Shown: positions 48,801-60,613 of the stretch, one piece after another
How positions within the stretch are numbered: position 1 is the first letter of the stretch
Layout of the letters: each line of letters starts with the position of its first letter
Assembly: GCF_030867145.1 (NCBI RefSeq)
Contig: NC_134415.1
Span: 69,221,300-69,285,299 of the forward strand
Reading direction: 5' to 3'
DNA: 64,000 nt
Source of the DNA: Opisthocomus hoazin
Lineage: Eukaryota; Chordata; Aves; Opisthocomiformes; Opisthocomidae
Notes under the pieces: model-generated
The model's input: the letters and a program-made list of their open reading frames with translations, nothing else
Told to the model about the DNA's origin: nothing
The model's database searches: none
Position numbers and translations under genes: made by a program

Positions 48801-51800
48801 CTTTGTTCTTCCCCTCTCCTGGAGCAAAACAAAACCTCTTTTAAATCCTTGCTGTGGAAGTTTTGTTTCTGTATTCAAGTGCTGATTCTCAGACCTTGTG
48901 GGCAGGTGGCATGGTAGTGAACGCTATGGTAGGCATGTAGTGATGGGTGGCACCCTGTCAAGGGAGGCCCAGGCTGTGAGAATGGGTTCATTACTGCGGG
49001 TAATCTGGCTTCCCCTCCCCATCACTCCTCTGGAACCAGGCATATCAGAAAACACGTTCCTTCCTTGGTGTCACCTCCGTCCTGGGTTATAGGGCATTTC
49101 TGCTGTGTGTGGGAGGTTTTTTCTGAGCTGTGGTGGTGAAACAATGGAGCAGCTGGAGCTCTTAAACCACAGGCCAGGCCTTTCTGTCAGGGCTACCATT
49201 AGTTTCCAAACTTGCACATGAGTGCATCTATAGATTCAAATTTGTAGCTGTTAATCTGTATATTTAATTTGTAAATGAAGGGACATATTTATGCATACAG
49301 AACTGGTAAAGCTTTGCAGGGAGCGTGGTTGAAAAAATAAACGTTTTTATATCTTTTCTGCCGATGTTCAGAAAACAGAGGTGGTAGTGAAGGGGGAGAA
49401 GGAAGGAGAGAACCTGTAGTCCTGAGTTGCTTCCTGCTTGCTTGGTTGTCTAGTGGCGTTTAAAAACTATCAGAAATATGAGGGAAGAGGGAATATATTA
49501 ATGTAATTTTGTTTTATTTAGTGGGGGTCCTGCTGGGTCATAAGCCACCAAGCCTTTGGAAGTGCTCGTTAACGTCGGTAACAGAGAGGGCTGCAGGCAG
49601 TTCAGTTGTTACAGCCCAGGAACAGGTATTTCCCTGGAATATTTGCTGGGAAGAAGGAATTTGGTAGGAAAGGAGACATTACAAAGGCTCATGGTTTTAG
49701 CAGTTGTCCTCGAAGATAAAAAGTAAGAATTGTGACTGAGTGCCCTTTTCAATCTCTCTTCTCCTGAGGTGACACTGGATTTTGCTGCTGCCCTTTTTGT
49801 GCAGTGGGTTGGGGGTCTGAAGGAAACAGCCAGATCAGGGCAGACCGGCGTTGCCCTCTGCCTCTGCCATGGCACGCTCTGCCTGGCTGCTGCTAGAGGA
49901 GTTCCTCGCAGCAGGTTTGCCTCGTGTGCGGAGACGTATGCGGCGTTGTTGTGTTTGCTCCTCTGAGAGCAGCTGAAATCCCAGCGACCACTTCTGAAGC
50001 CAGTTGCAAAAACCTCCTTGCTCAAGCTGAGCCTGAACTCAACCCAGGCTGTCCATCCTTTGCAGTGTCCTTGAGGCCTCCCTCTCTCCTGTCCCCTTGC
50101 CTTTAAGGATGCTTCTTAAAAGCATCCTCTCTGACATTTCGCTTCGGTTTCTGAAGAGACCCGTACCCTGCAGCATGCCTGGGTGCTGGCCTGCTTTGCG
50201 TGCGCTGCTCTGCTCAGCCCTGTCTGCAGGCAGCTCTGCTCCCTCCGCTCCCTCTCTTGTCAAGCTTCTGCGGGAGAACCTTTACCCGCTTTGACTTTTA
50301 GGTCTTTGCTGGTGGTTTGTTCAGACAATGAAAACAGATTCATTACAAAAGGTCTTGAGGGTCCTGCATGGATTTCCTTGCCTGCTGTTTGAGAATGCTC
50401 ATACAAATTAATTTACAATTTATTCTGAATGTAAGGATTATATTGTAATAAGTTGTCTATGAACGTGTGCCAATTTCCTTCCAGCATAAACAAAAGTACC
50501 GAATTGTGCTGTAGGCCTTAATATTTGCAACTAAACGACTTCTAGGTCTAACTAATAGATCCTTTAACATGGTAAGAGCCAATGCATTTAGAGAGCTAAT
50601 TGCTTTTAGAGGCACGAAAGTGACTCCAGTATCATTTCGTGGCTGTAACTGTACTTTGCTCGATGGTCCTGATGTTTGCCAGGATAGCTGAAATCAGGCT
50701 TTGTTGCCACGTTTATTTTTTTCCACTGTGAAAAGAAAAATAAATTATTTAAATCTTTCCTCTCTGTGCCTCTCAATAATGGAATTACAAACACTGTATC
50801 TATTTCACTTCCTGGTTTATTCTCTTTGATATCTGTGAAGCCTGAAGTAAGCTCACCCAAGCTTTATTCTCTTCTTTGGGAGAAGATTAGTTCCAGTGGT
50901 TCTCTTAGAAGATTACAGAAAAAGTGTACTTTTAAAATGTGTTTGATGTGTTTGAATATTTTCCCAATAAGCAGCATGGGAGTTGTTACGGAGAAGATAT
51001 TTTGCGTACATTTTTGTAATTAATATGAGTTGCAGAAAATGAAAAGAATCAAAACTGCAGAGCAAAACATCTGTGTCCATATGAAAGCAATTGATGTTGA
51101 AGGAATTTGGAAGGAATGAGAAAGATTGATCAACTGACCAAGGGTCAGAGCCAAAAATCTGACAGGGACTTGATTGAGGCCATTCTTTTCCTTATTTTCC
51201 TAGCTGTGGGCAATATGTATTGCTTAAAACTAGAGCCTCAAATACAACTAGGGTTGTAGGTGAGGGAAATATACTGAGTGTCTGTTGTTTGGAGGCTGAC
51301 TTCTGTTTTCATGCAGTAAGAATTGAGGTTCCAGCTCTTCTAAAGGTGTGTACGAGTTGTAAACGTGCTTCTAAGATGGTGCCACTTGCCTGACTGTACC
51401 TATACAGGTCACCCAGGTTCCCTCATCCCCCTGTTTTCCCCTCTGGTGGATTTTGCAAATAGCTGGGAATAGCTGTTTCTCTTTTTAAAGTGTATGCTTT
51501 TGAACCAGAAATTTCTATGTAGGAGCAAAAAACAGGAATGTGTTTTTGAAATCTTTGAGAGTCTTCATTCAAGTGGTATAGGAATTGAAAAGGTCAGAAT
51601 GGCAGGACCTGAGACAATATGGTCTACTTCATTTTGTCAATACAGAAGTAAAACCAAACCTCATTTCTTCTGATACTACTTCAGCTAACTGTGATAATTT
51701 TATTCCAAGTCTGATAATCTGTGATGTGCTATTTAAAGCTCCAAATCTGAGTCCATGAGACTCACCTTTCACTAAAATAAATAAACAGGCCTCTGTATTT

Positions 51801-52067
51801 TGTGATTGGAAAATAAAGCTAAAAGCATGCACTGAGTTGAACAGCTCAGACACTGGAATGCAGCAGTCCCCCCAAAACCAAGGAAATACGACTGGTGCAG
51901 TCATTTCATAGGGCACAGGCTTCATGGCTGCAGTTGCCAATCCTGAACTCCTTGCTTTGTGTGGAGTGGAACAAGATCACGTTTATTCTGAAACAACGTG
52001 GGATGGCATGTCAAATAACTCTTTTTGCAAATGTTCAAAAGTATATGTGTTATAGTTCTAACACCTT

Positions 52068-52094
52068 TTTGATAATAAATCATTTATTATCAAA
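52068..52094. repeat. Perfect 27-bp palindrome (13-bp arms, 1-bp centre)
   Basis: TTTGATAATAAAT, a central C, then ATTTATTATCAAA, its exact reverse complement. The match stops at the next base on each side. It could be a hairpin, a dimeric AT-rich protein site or a tiny transposon remnant; no flanking terminal repeats or target duplication were recognised. Confidence 0.9.
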
Positions 52095-52589
52095 TACAGG
52101 AGCCAATGATCTATACCATCATTATATATAGGCTGTGTATGTGTATCAGTTTATCATAATTATAATTTATCTAATTGGAAGTAGAAAATAGGTAGAATCT
52201 AAATGACTGTGTAGGAACATGAGGTCCTATTAAAGGAAATGTCATGAAATACTTTAATCTTCTTAGAGGTGCTGCATATAGTTTGGGCAGATTAGGTTTT
52301 GGCATCGTATCTGGAATCTCCCATTTCTGGTGCAGTGGGTTAGAGTATTAAGTGTAATAGTGTCATTGCCACAGTTTCCTTCCTGTTTTCTTCAGTGACA
52401 GACTTGGGTTGGGAAAGGAAGAAAGTCATGTTCACTAAGGTAAAAAATTCTTACATAAATAGGATGTGGCTGGAAGCAGTACAGTGTATATATATACTTT
52501 GTAGACTTATAGTTTGGCAGCCTTAACTTTGGCCTGTTTTGCATTGATTTTTCACGGAGGTGTTTAAAATGCCAGTTTGTGGGGTTTTC

Positions 52590-52635
52590 TGGTTTGTTTG
52601 TCTGTTTGTTTTTTTGTTTGTTTTCTTTGTTAATC
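52590..52635. repeat. (TTTG)n simple repeat
   Basis: Imperfect run of TTTG units with T-rich interruptions. Confidence 0.8.
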
Positions 52636-53417
52636 TCCAGAGTGGTTTTGAGCAGGTATTAACAGCAGCTGATGGTATTACAAAAAATCCTAAGAAACGT
52701 GATTCTCCTTGCTCAGACTTGTTTATCCTCATTTAGGAAGTTAGTACTGTTTTATACCCTCTCTGCAATCACTTTGTGCTCTGCCTTTGGAAGCAGAACA
52801 GAACTTTGCCTCAGTTCCTACTTCTCTGGCTTTTCTTTGGAGCTTAAGGGGGATTTGTGCAGCCTGATTGCAAGTGACATTCAGAATGTCCCATAAGGTC
52901 ATAAAGTGGCCAAAATAAAACTCTTTAAGTTGGGAGAGAAGGAGTGCCAAGTGTCCATTCACCAAAAATACTGGAATTCATGTTGATTTGTTACTGTTAT
53001 CTTTGCATGCCCTATATGACTTTCTTGGAAAGACTGAGTTTCAGGAGAGTTTGCAGTCAGTCATGAAAAGAACAAGAGACACAAAAGGTAGAAAGGGAAG
53101 GATACAGTTGTTGCAACGAGTGACAAGATTTAGGAGCTAGAATGAAAAGTAGAAATACAAGCTCAGATTAAAGTTTCTCTAATGCCTTCTGAAAGTTAAG
53201 AAGCACTTTAAAAGGGGCGAGAAATATTTTTTGCTTTGTTCTGGACACCAAATGTCCAGATTTGGATCTTGGTAGGTATTGTTAAGGGGTTACTTGCTGC
53301 TTGTGAAAGCTGGTGATACTGGCTTTTGTTTGACAGGAACTTTTAGCTATCAATGGAATAGAAACAGTCTTTTAATACATTAAGCCATATAAAAAAATGA
53401 AGACATTTACATTTAGC

Positions 53418-53446
53418 TTTTTTTTGTTGTTTTTTTTTTTTTTTTT
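53418..53446. repeat. Poly-T tract
   Basis: Nearly continuous T broken by GTTG. It may be the reverse-strand tail of a retroposed sequence, but no source was recognised next to it. Confidence 0.7.
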
Positions 53447-54349
53447 AAATCGTTTAGGTAGTGTCACTACTTTATGGCTTTATGCAAAATCCAGTTACTT
53501 TAGAACAACCTGCTTTGATGGAGTCATCAATTACAATTTGATCTTTTTTTTTAACAGAAGACTGGAAAGATGCTCACAGCTGCACTGCAAAATACTGAAT
53601 ACTGTGCAAAAGAGTGGTGTGACAGATTTCATAAAGATTAGGTTGAAGTCCATTAGAATAAGTGATTTGGTAATAAGTATTCTTGATTTAACACATACTT
53701 AGAATCAAGGCCTTGCATTATTTTCATGTGTGATCATTTGGGTTGCAGCATTGCCTAGAAACTGTGAAAGATCGGGATGCCCTTCTGGTAGGTGCTGTGG
53801 CTGTAGGAAGGTCTGCTGATCACTTCCCAGGCCAGCGTCCCAGCCAAGAACAGGGAGCTCAAGCCAGGCAACTGCTGTAGCCATTAGATTACTTGGTTAA
53901 TTCAGTTAAGAAGTTTTTGCACCTTGGCTTCTTGTAAGGAGGGGAGAGATGGAGGGAGCTTTGGGATTAGAAGCTTTACAGATTCCCACACTTCTGTAGC
54001 TCAGCCTTCAGGATGAGAAGCGGAACAGGAGACCACATTGTTTCCATCTTCTTATCTTTTTAATTGTTTGGATTTGAAAGGACTTGGGAAGTCCTGTATT
54101 TACATTTAAGAGCACAGCATCTCATGGATGTGATTGCACAGTAAATAGTTTTCAAAATGGGCCACAGTACCCATAGGCATTTTTTTGTTGTTTAAATCTA
54201 GTTAGTCTTTGTACAAACTTAAAATTACTTACTTGAATTACTGCTTAACTTGGAACTCCTATGTCAACAGGGTAATTCTGTTTTGCGAGTGCTACTCTAT
54301 TTCTAGCCACAGTGCTGGAGCCTATCACAAACCCACAACATCAGAGCTT

Positions 54350-54590
54350 CCTTTCATCTGCCTTACAATTCGCTGTGGGTCAGATCTCAGTCTTCTAATG
54401 CTCAGTGGTCCAGTGGCAAAAGACTCCAGAGATCTGAGACATGTTCTTGTTTCACCGATTTGCACCATGAATTTGAACAGCATGCTTCACCTCTCCGGGC
54501 CAAATACCCACCACTTTTTTTTTCCCGCTCACAGGCTTTGTGTATGTTGTTTGTCCGGTTATTAACACATCTAATCACGTGTTGCTATGA
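54350..54590 (+). mobile_element. MIR-like SINE remnant
   Basis: GTGGCAAAAGACTCCAGAGAT, then TTGAACAGCATGCTTCACCT and CTCCGGGCC, follow the ancient MIR order ('gtggttaagagc...ggactctggag...ccttgggcaagttacttaacctctctg'). The right end AATCACGTGTTGCTATGATG may be the MIR 3' part. Diverged; limits uncertain. Confidence 0.45.
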
Positions 54591-57500
54591 TGCTCAGAAT
54601 CAGTGAGCCCCAGTGTCAGCTGACGTATGGCTGGCATAATACTACTACTAGCTTTTACATAAATGGCTAAACGTACACTGGCTTTGGGAACGATGACTCC
54701 CTCTGCATGGGCATTTCAGAAGTTGCTGCTGTAGTGTAGCTGTAGTCAGATATGTTTTTGTCATTTTATATGACTCTGGAAGTCATGTGCTAGTTTATTG
54801 AGGTGCTGGAGAGTGTATCTGAAGGGCCTGCAGTGCTCGAGACATTGCCTGTACAAGAACCCCAATAGCAATGGTTAATGGCCAGGATTACTTAAAGAAG
54901 CTTTTAAGGCCGAGCACTCCAGGATTGTATTTTCAGTGTACAGCTTAATGAGTTGTAACAGTCCAGTTTGACAAGCCGTTATATCACTTGATAATGCAAT
55001 GCTTTTTTTGCACTGTTCTCATTGTTGGAAATTGGTTGATAAATGTTTGGGAAACTTTTAGTCTTGTAGATTTGTTGAATTGGCCTTCCACTTGGAACCT
55101 GTTTAAAGACAATGTTTAAGACTGACGTAGTCTTTGTTAGGCAGCTGTAGAAAAGGAGTTGAATCCTAACTGAAGTTAAACCCAGTAATTAATCAGATGG
55201 CTTCTTCCCTTGTTCCATTTTCCTTGTGACACTTTTTATAGTTGTGACAGTTTTTATAATGGATTTTGAATTCCAAAACTTGGCAAAAGCGGATGGAAAA
55301 AAGGACCCTGTATACAAATTCCTAATTTGAAGGCAGAAAAGGTGTTTCCCACTCCTCCCTTTCACTTACTTTTCATCCATTGTTGCATTTTTTTTTCAGG
55401 AAGAAGATAACAGATTATAGAGACTGGTATCTTTTTGTTTTATGTTCGTACAGTATTTAGTAGCTGGACTTTGTCCTTTCCTGGAGTCAGTGAGCTCTCC
55501 TGCAATAATCCTGTCAGAGGAACTCCACTTCTCTTTCAGCAGTGTGAGTCTATTCAATTTGGTTCGACAGTGCATTTATATTCCCTAGTTTTATGACCGT
55601 GAACATCCTTGCATTTAGTATTTCTGCCTTTCAGTATATTTACACATCTAATATGTGCATACCCATATATACAGTATATAAGGATACCATACAATTATGA
55701 TGTTTGTATAGCGAGATATAAAGATCATATTCAGATCCAAAATTAGCTGCTAGCACCATAGAAATGAAAAAGATTATCTTTTTCTCATCACTTACTCTTT
55801 TAAAACACAATACAGTCCTTAGTTCTTGAGTGAGAAAAATGGAAATAAGGGCAAAAGTAGCTTTCTGCAAACTGAATTTATCTGAAATGGCAGTGAAAGT
55901 GCATCTTACTAACTGATTAATCTCTAGCTGCTGTGGTTTACATGTGACAAGTATCGGTTATGAACTGCTGAAAAGGCACTGGAACGGACAGGGAGATTGA
56001 GATTTCACAGGAGAGAAAATAACAAATAAAGTGGCTATTAATGAAGTCCAAATCAGGCTGACAGAACCTGAAAAAAGCACATTTTTATTACAGTGTGAAA
56101 CAGAGATTTATGTGAAGAGTCATATTTTCTTACAGGCTGAGAAAGGAAGTGATCACAAAAGGAAAGGCTGAAGAAAATACTTGTGCACAGTTCTTCTCCC
56201 TTAAGTAGTTGCCACAATGTGAAGCTCATCAGTGCTTAGTGAAATAACCCAAATCTGGTTTCTTTCCGTGTAAATGTAACAAATGGTGTTCATTACAAGG
56301 ATTGTTTTTAATAGCTCCCCTCTGGAAGAGCTGGAGTGCTTTATCTTGCATCACTGATGTTTCTAATAAATAAATACATCTCTAATGGGTGGGACAAGAA
56401 GATTAACTCTGGTAAGAGACTGCAACAACTGTGTTGAAGAACAGGTTTTATACCTGGGGGCTCAGCTTTGTACTGAGATCAATAGGCAAAAATCTCATCG
56501 GCTGCAAAGGGCACATGTCTGAGTGTCAGAGGTCAGAACTGACTGTCTCATTTGGAAATGAGAGTATTGCACTGCTCCCTGTAAAGCTAGTTGAAGAGTA
56601 AACTATTTACTGATGATTGGAAATAGATGTTAGTAAGATTTTAATAGAGCTTGAGAGTGTTGTTAGTGAAGACCTTAATGGAAATACGAGTTTTCTGGGG
56701 GGAAAAAACTGCTGGAGAGTAAACTTACTGTTTAGTAATCTGAAATGCTAAATGAGTAGTGTTTGAAAATTACTTTAAGTGACTATGTTAGCAGTAGCTT
56801 ACATTTTCTGGGAGAAGAAAGATCTCCTTAAAGATACTTATGAAAAGCAGCTGCATTCTTCAAATTTTAAATAGAAAACCTGAACACCTATAAACTTAAG
56901 GATGTGCTGGAGAAGTAACCTATTTTCTGCAACCACAATAATAGAGTTTTGTGTGATGAACTGTACTTACTTCCTACTGATTGTTTTTTTGGAAAGCAAT
57001 CTTCTACAAAATTTTAAAGTTTTCACTGTGGGGTATTTGAAATACTTTTGTAAGATTGATTTTTTTATGAGTCTTTCTGTGAATGTGAGATTAATTATTT
57101 TTAAAAACATGTCTCTCTTCCAGATTCATTATGATATTGCTACTAAGATCTATTGCTTTTCCTCTTTTCCTCTCTTTTTTTCTTGGCTTTAACTTGTTCC
57201 CACCTATACATTTTTACTGTGTGATGGGCAACTAGTGCTTACTAGGTATATGTTTGGAAAAGGATTTAATTCAGTGGAAGGTCACAGCAGAAAGCCCATG
57301 TTCTTGGTCTTGTCGATAGGTACCTAAAAATAAAAATCTTAATTGACAACCTGTTTTTCCCTATACTGTGCATTTTTAAAATTCTTCTTCTTTTCTCATC
57401 TGCACCAACCCTGTGATATCAAGACAGTCCTCATTATCCTCAAAGGGTCTTTCTCTTTCGTGCCTCTGTGCACAGAGAGAGGCAGAGACAAGGATGCCAG

Positions 57501-57764
57501 GAGCCACTGCTGTGCGGATAATGCACCAAATACTGCTTCGTCGGCTCCTTTCTCTGGTGGGGTATGCAAAGCAAGAAACGTTGAACCAAGTGAAGTGAAA
57601 ATAAGATCGGACCTGCTCTGTCAGCTAAAGTTTTAGCAGTTGTTGTCTCCCAGCCTGAGCCTGTCTCTGTCCTAGCCCATAGAAATGTGAATTGTGGATG
57701 TGGACAAATGCAGATGGTGTTGAAAGGTCTTGCAGTTCAAACAGAAACGGGGAATAGGGGCTTG

Positions 57765-58810
57765 ATCCAGTCCGACGCGGGCAGACGAGGAATCGGTGGG
57801 GGCCGTGGCCTTGGCTCCTGGGGAGCCCCGGTGCTGCCGGCGCTGGGGCTGCCAGCTGGGGATGGGCCAGGAGCGACATGGGTTCTGAAGGAGAGATTTG
57901 CAGAAGAGCGGTGAGGTTTCTGCATGAATATTTCTTGGAAGGTTCCCCTGGTTGGTTGTGTCCTCTCCCTGAGGGCTTTCACGACGAGAAGTGGCATTAC
58001 TGCCTGCTCAAAGTCGAGAATTGCTGTATTGCTTCATTAATGAGAGATGGCAAGGTCAGGCTGGGAAGAGCCGTACAAGAAAAGCAGCTTGTGTTTGGTT
58101 GTGTAGAGCAGGCCTGTGGCCGGTGATTGCAGGGTAGGGCACAGTCTCTGAGAGGGTTTTTAACGTACAGCAAATGCTCGCAGGACCCTGAAAATGGCCT
58201 TGAGTGCTCTGTGCCGAGTATCAGCTGTGCATTTCTGGACACAGACTTCTTCTCTGAGACCGGGCTTAGTCTGGAGAAGGCAGCGAGCTGGCTTTTGTGG
58301 AAGGACAGGAGGAGCGCTGCCCTGGAAGCCTGTGTAGAGCCACGGCCTGCTGCAGAACATCCCCCCCTCAGCCTGCCAGAGCCCCCAGAGCGCACGCCTT
58401 TAACTCATTCGACCTGCTGGTTGTGTCTTTTGCGTGGTGTGCTGTGGCGGATAAATTTCAGCTGAGGTGGGTCAGCGAGGGCAGGCTGTTCCAAAGGTGA
58501 AGGGCCAGCCGGGAGCTGCCGAGCAGCTCCGCGGGGTTAAACTGAGGGACCATAAGCTGCGGTCTGACAGACTCGAGGGTGTGGAGTCTGTCTGCCGGAG
58601 GGACCCAGCCTGCGCCGGAGCCTGCAGCCGAGGGGTGAGGGCTGGGAAGCCCGACCTGCTCCGACCACGCTTGGCACCTGCGTCGGCTGCTGGGGACGCT
58701 TCTGATGCGGGTCCGTGAACACCCATCTGCAGTGGCCAGCGTGGGATTCGCCAGCAGCCCAGGGCACACGCGGGACACGCCTGTCAGGAGGCGTTTAAGA
58801 GCCGGGGTAT
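57765..58810. promoter_or_regulatory. Intragenic CpG-rich patch 1.6 kb upstream of exon 2
   Basis: GC-rich DNA inside AT-rich intron 1. By eye the segment 58490-58810 has roughly 27 CpG in about 320 bases at about 64% GC, which approaches or meets usual CpG-island criteria. A smaller dense block lies at 57765-57900. No recognised exon lies inside, and the several overlapping frames on both strands are composition effects. It may be a weak alternative promoter or an enhancer; this is inference. Confidence 0.45.
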
Positions 58811-59514
58811 CCAAGTGGAGAAATTGTATTCATTCGGTAACGTGCACTACTAGCAAGGTGTTGTTATTGCCATTGATGCAGAAGTTAAGTACTTCTTTAT
58901 GTATTTTTTTTTCCTGGGCTTTCAAGTAAGGGCAGGTTAAGGAAAGGAGTTGGGTGCATATTAGCTTGGTAATTCGTTGTCATTTATTAACTTGTACCTG
59001 TAGCAGAGAGCAGGGTGGGTGGAAACTCATAGTCCTTCCATAAGGCTCTTTACCTTTAAAGGCAAAGTCCATACAGTTAGTATTTCTTATCAGAGAATCA
59101 AGCACGTATGGTGTAAAAGGATTTGTGGCTTGGACACACAAGGGGCTTATCTTCAGAGAGAAAGGTATGGCTTTTTTGCTTAGGGGGCAGCTAACAAGCG
59201 TTAGTTGTCCCGACATAAAATGTAAGGACGAGGTGCTTTTGTTTGAATTCTAGATAAACTTGCAAAGTCAGCCAAATGGGAAGGTAAGACTTAATTTACT
59301 GTGTTTACATTGTGATAATTCCACAATGCTTGATCTTGGGTATGTTTTTCTCTCAGAAGAAGTGATATTTATTACTTAACCCCAAACCATACCCCTTTTT
59401 TTAGAATATGGAGACAAATTCAGGCATAAAAGACATCTGAAGCTGTTCTAGAAATGTTAAGAACTTACTATTTTTTTAATACAAGGAAGAATTTCGATAT
59501 ACTGTCATAACAGT

Positions 59515-59780
59515 AGAGTAACTTAGTTCAGAAAGGACCACTGGAGGTCATCATGTCCGATCTGCCTTCTGCTCAAAGTAGGGCCAACTCTGAAGTTAGA
59601 TCAGGTTGCTACTCATGTAATCTATGTCCTCTTTCTGATAATATGAATCAGTTTGTGGCTTTTGATTTGGTGTATTTGACTGTAAGGATGACCTGTGACT
59701 TCAATGACATCACTATAACTTTTGCACTTTTTAGGAGGAATTCTTTGCTAAGTCAGAGGTGATTTTTGCCAATGACTTAA
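59515..59780 (-). mobile_element. CR1 LINE 3' fragment, reverse orientation
   Basis: CAGAAAGGACCACTGGAGGT, CATCATGTCCGATCTGCCTT and CTGCTCAAAGTAGGGCCAAC, then GAAGTTAGATCAGGTTGCT, match the reverse complement of the avian CR1 3' end ('ggaaaggaccactggaggtcatctagtccaacctcctgctcaaagcagggccaac'). Similarity fades after about 59620. It lies about 0.6 kb before exon 2 and lacks coding capacity. Confidence 0.8.
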
Positions 59781-60413
59781 TGACGTCAAGACGAGACCTG
59801 GAGGTTTCAGCTTGTTGGTTTCTTTTTTCTAGTTGCAGCTATACTTAAGATGAAAGATCCCTTTTGAAAGACTTAGCAACATGCATTTGGCAGGGTGAAC
59901 TGTAACCAGTAATTCTGATTTGTCCTTTCCCAGCTGTAATTAAGGTCATAGATACCAGACTAAGCATTTATGAAAAATAAAAGCAGAATAACAAAGGAAA
60001 AAAGTAGGGGTACTGTCAAGCTATAAGAACTTACTCAGGCATAAAGGCACTTTTGAAAAATTCTCTATGAATGGTGATGCTAGGAAGACATGTACCATTA
60101 AGTTTGTGGAACTGACTGTTGTGTGTTGAATTAGAGGTTTGATGTAACTAGGATTGCTAGAACTTGGATTCGGTATTTCCTGTTTCATACAGGCTCCTGT
60201 GCCATTCCAGATTGGGAGATACATATAGCAGAAAATTTAAATTAAAAATATATCCCAGATATTAGAAGTAATTTTTAATATCTTGGTTTGCTTGTTGCCA
60301 ATAGGTTTCTTTGATACTTTGACACAATTCATCATTAACTGCCTTCACAAATATTAATATATCTTGTATCTTAAAATACTAACCAAGAATTGCTTTTTGG
60401 TATATGTTTATAG

Positions 60414-60613
60414 CCGTCGGTCTGGCCAATATACAATGAACCATGACTATTCCAAGAAGACCCCCGATGGAGCATCGTTTGACCGCTCAGGATCCCAGGA
60501 CTCCTTGGATGAACTGTCTATGGATGACTACTGGAAAGAACTTGAAAACATCCATGAAACCAGAGGAAATAATCATGAGGAACGAGTAGCACTTGTAGTG
60601 AAAGAGCCAGATG
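60414..60613 (+). CDS. ARHGAP18: ARHGAP18 coding exon 2
   Basis: Internal exon of 200 bases with acceptor TTTATAG|C and donor GATG|GTAATG. Its first base completes Gly27 of the canonical protein (or Ser15 of the exon 1a form) and the last base starts Glu94. It encodes residues 28-93: RRSGQYTMN (28-36), then the acidic, Ser-rich block DRSGSQDSLDELSMDDYW (50-67) and VVKEPD (88-93). These match the N-terminal region of vertebrate ARHGAP18 closely, as recalled (SQDSLDELSMEDYW). The block has no known catalytic fold; its Ser residues beside acidic residues could be phosphorylated or act as a binding motif, which is inference. Met35 at 60436-60438 is a possible internal start if transcription began downstream of exon 1. 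Confidence 0.97.

Larger units (their letters stand above)
31894..60413 (+). other. ARHGAP18: ARHGAP18 intron 1 (28.5 kb)
   Basis: Donor GTGAGT at 31894 and acceptor TTTATAG ending at 60413, preceded by a T-rich tract. I found no further coding exon of this or another gene inside. It carries old LINE and MIR scraps, simple repeats, a 27-bp perfect palindrome and a CpG-rich patch near its 3' end. From 32480 to 37680, 38750 to 42790, 42870 to 52060 and 54560 to 57760 I see only AT-rich DNA with short chance frames. Long first introns commonly hold enhancers, but none can be assigned from this sequence alone. Confidence 0.85.
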
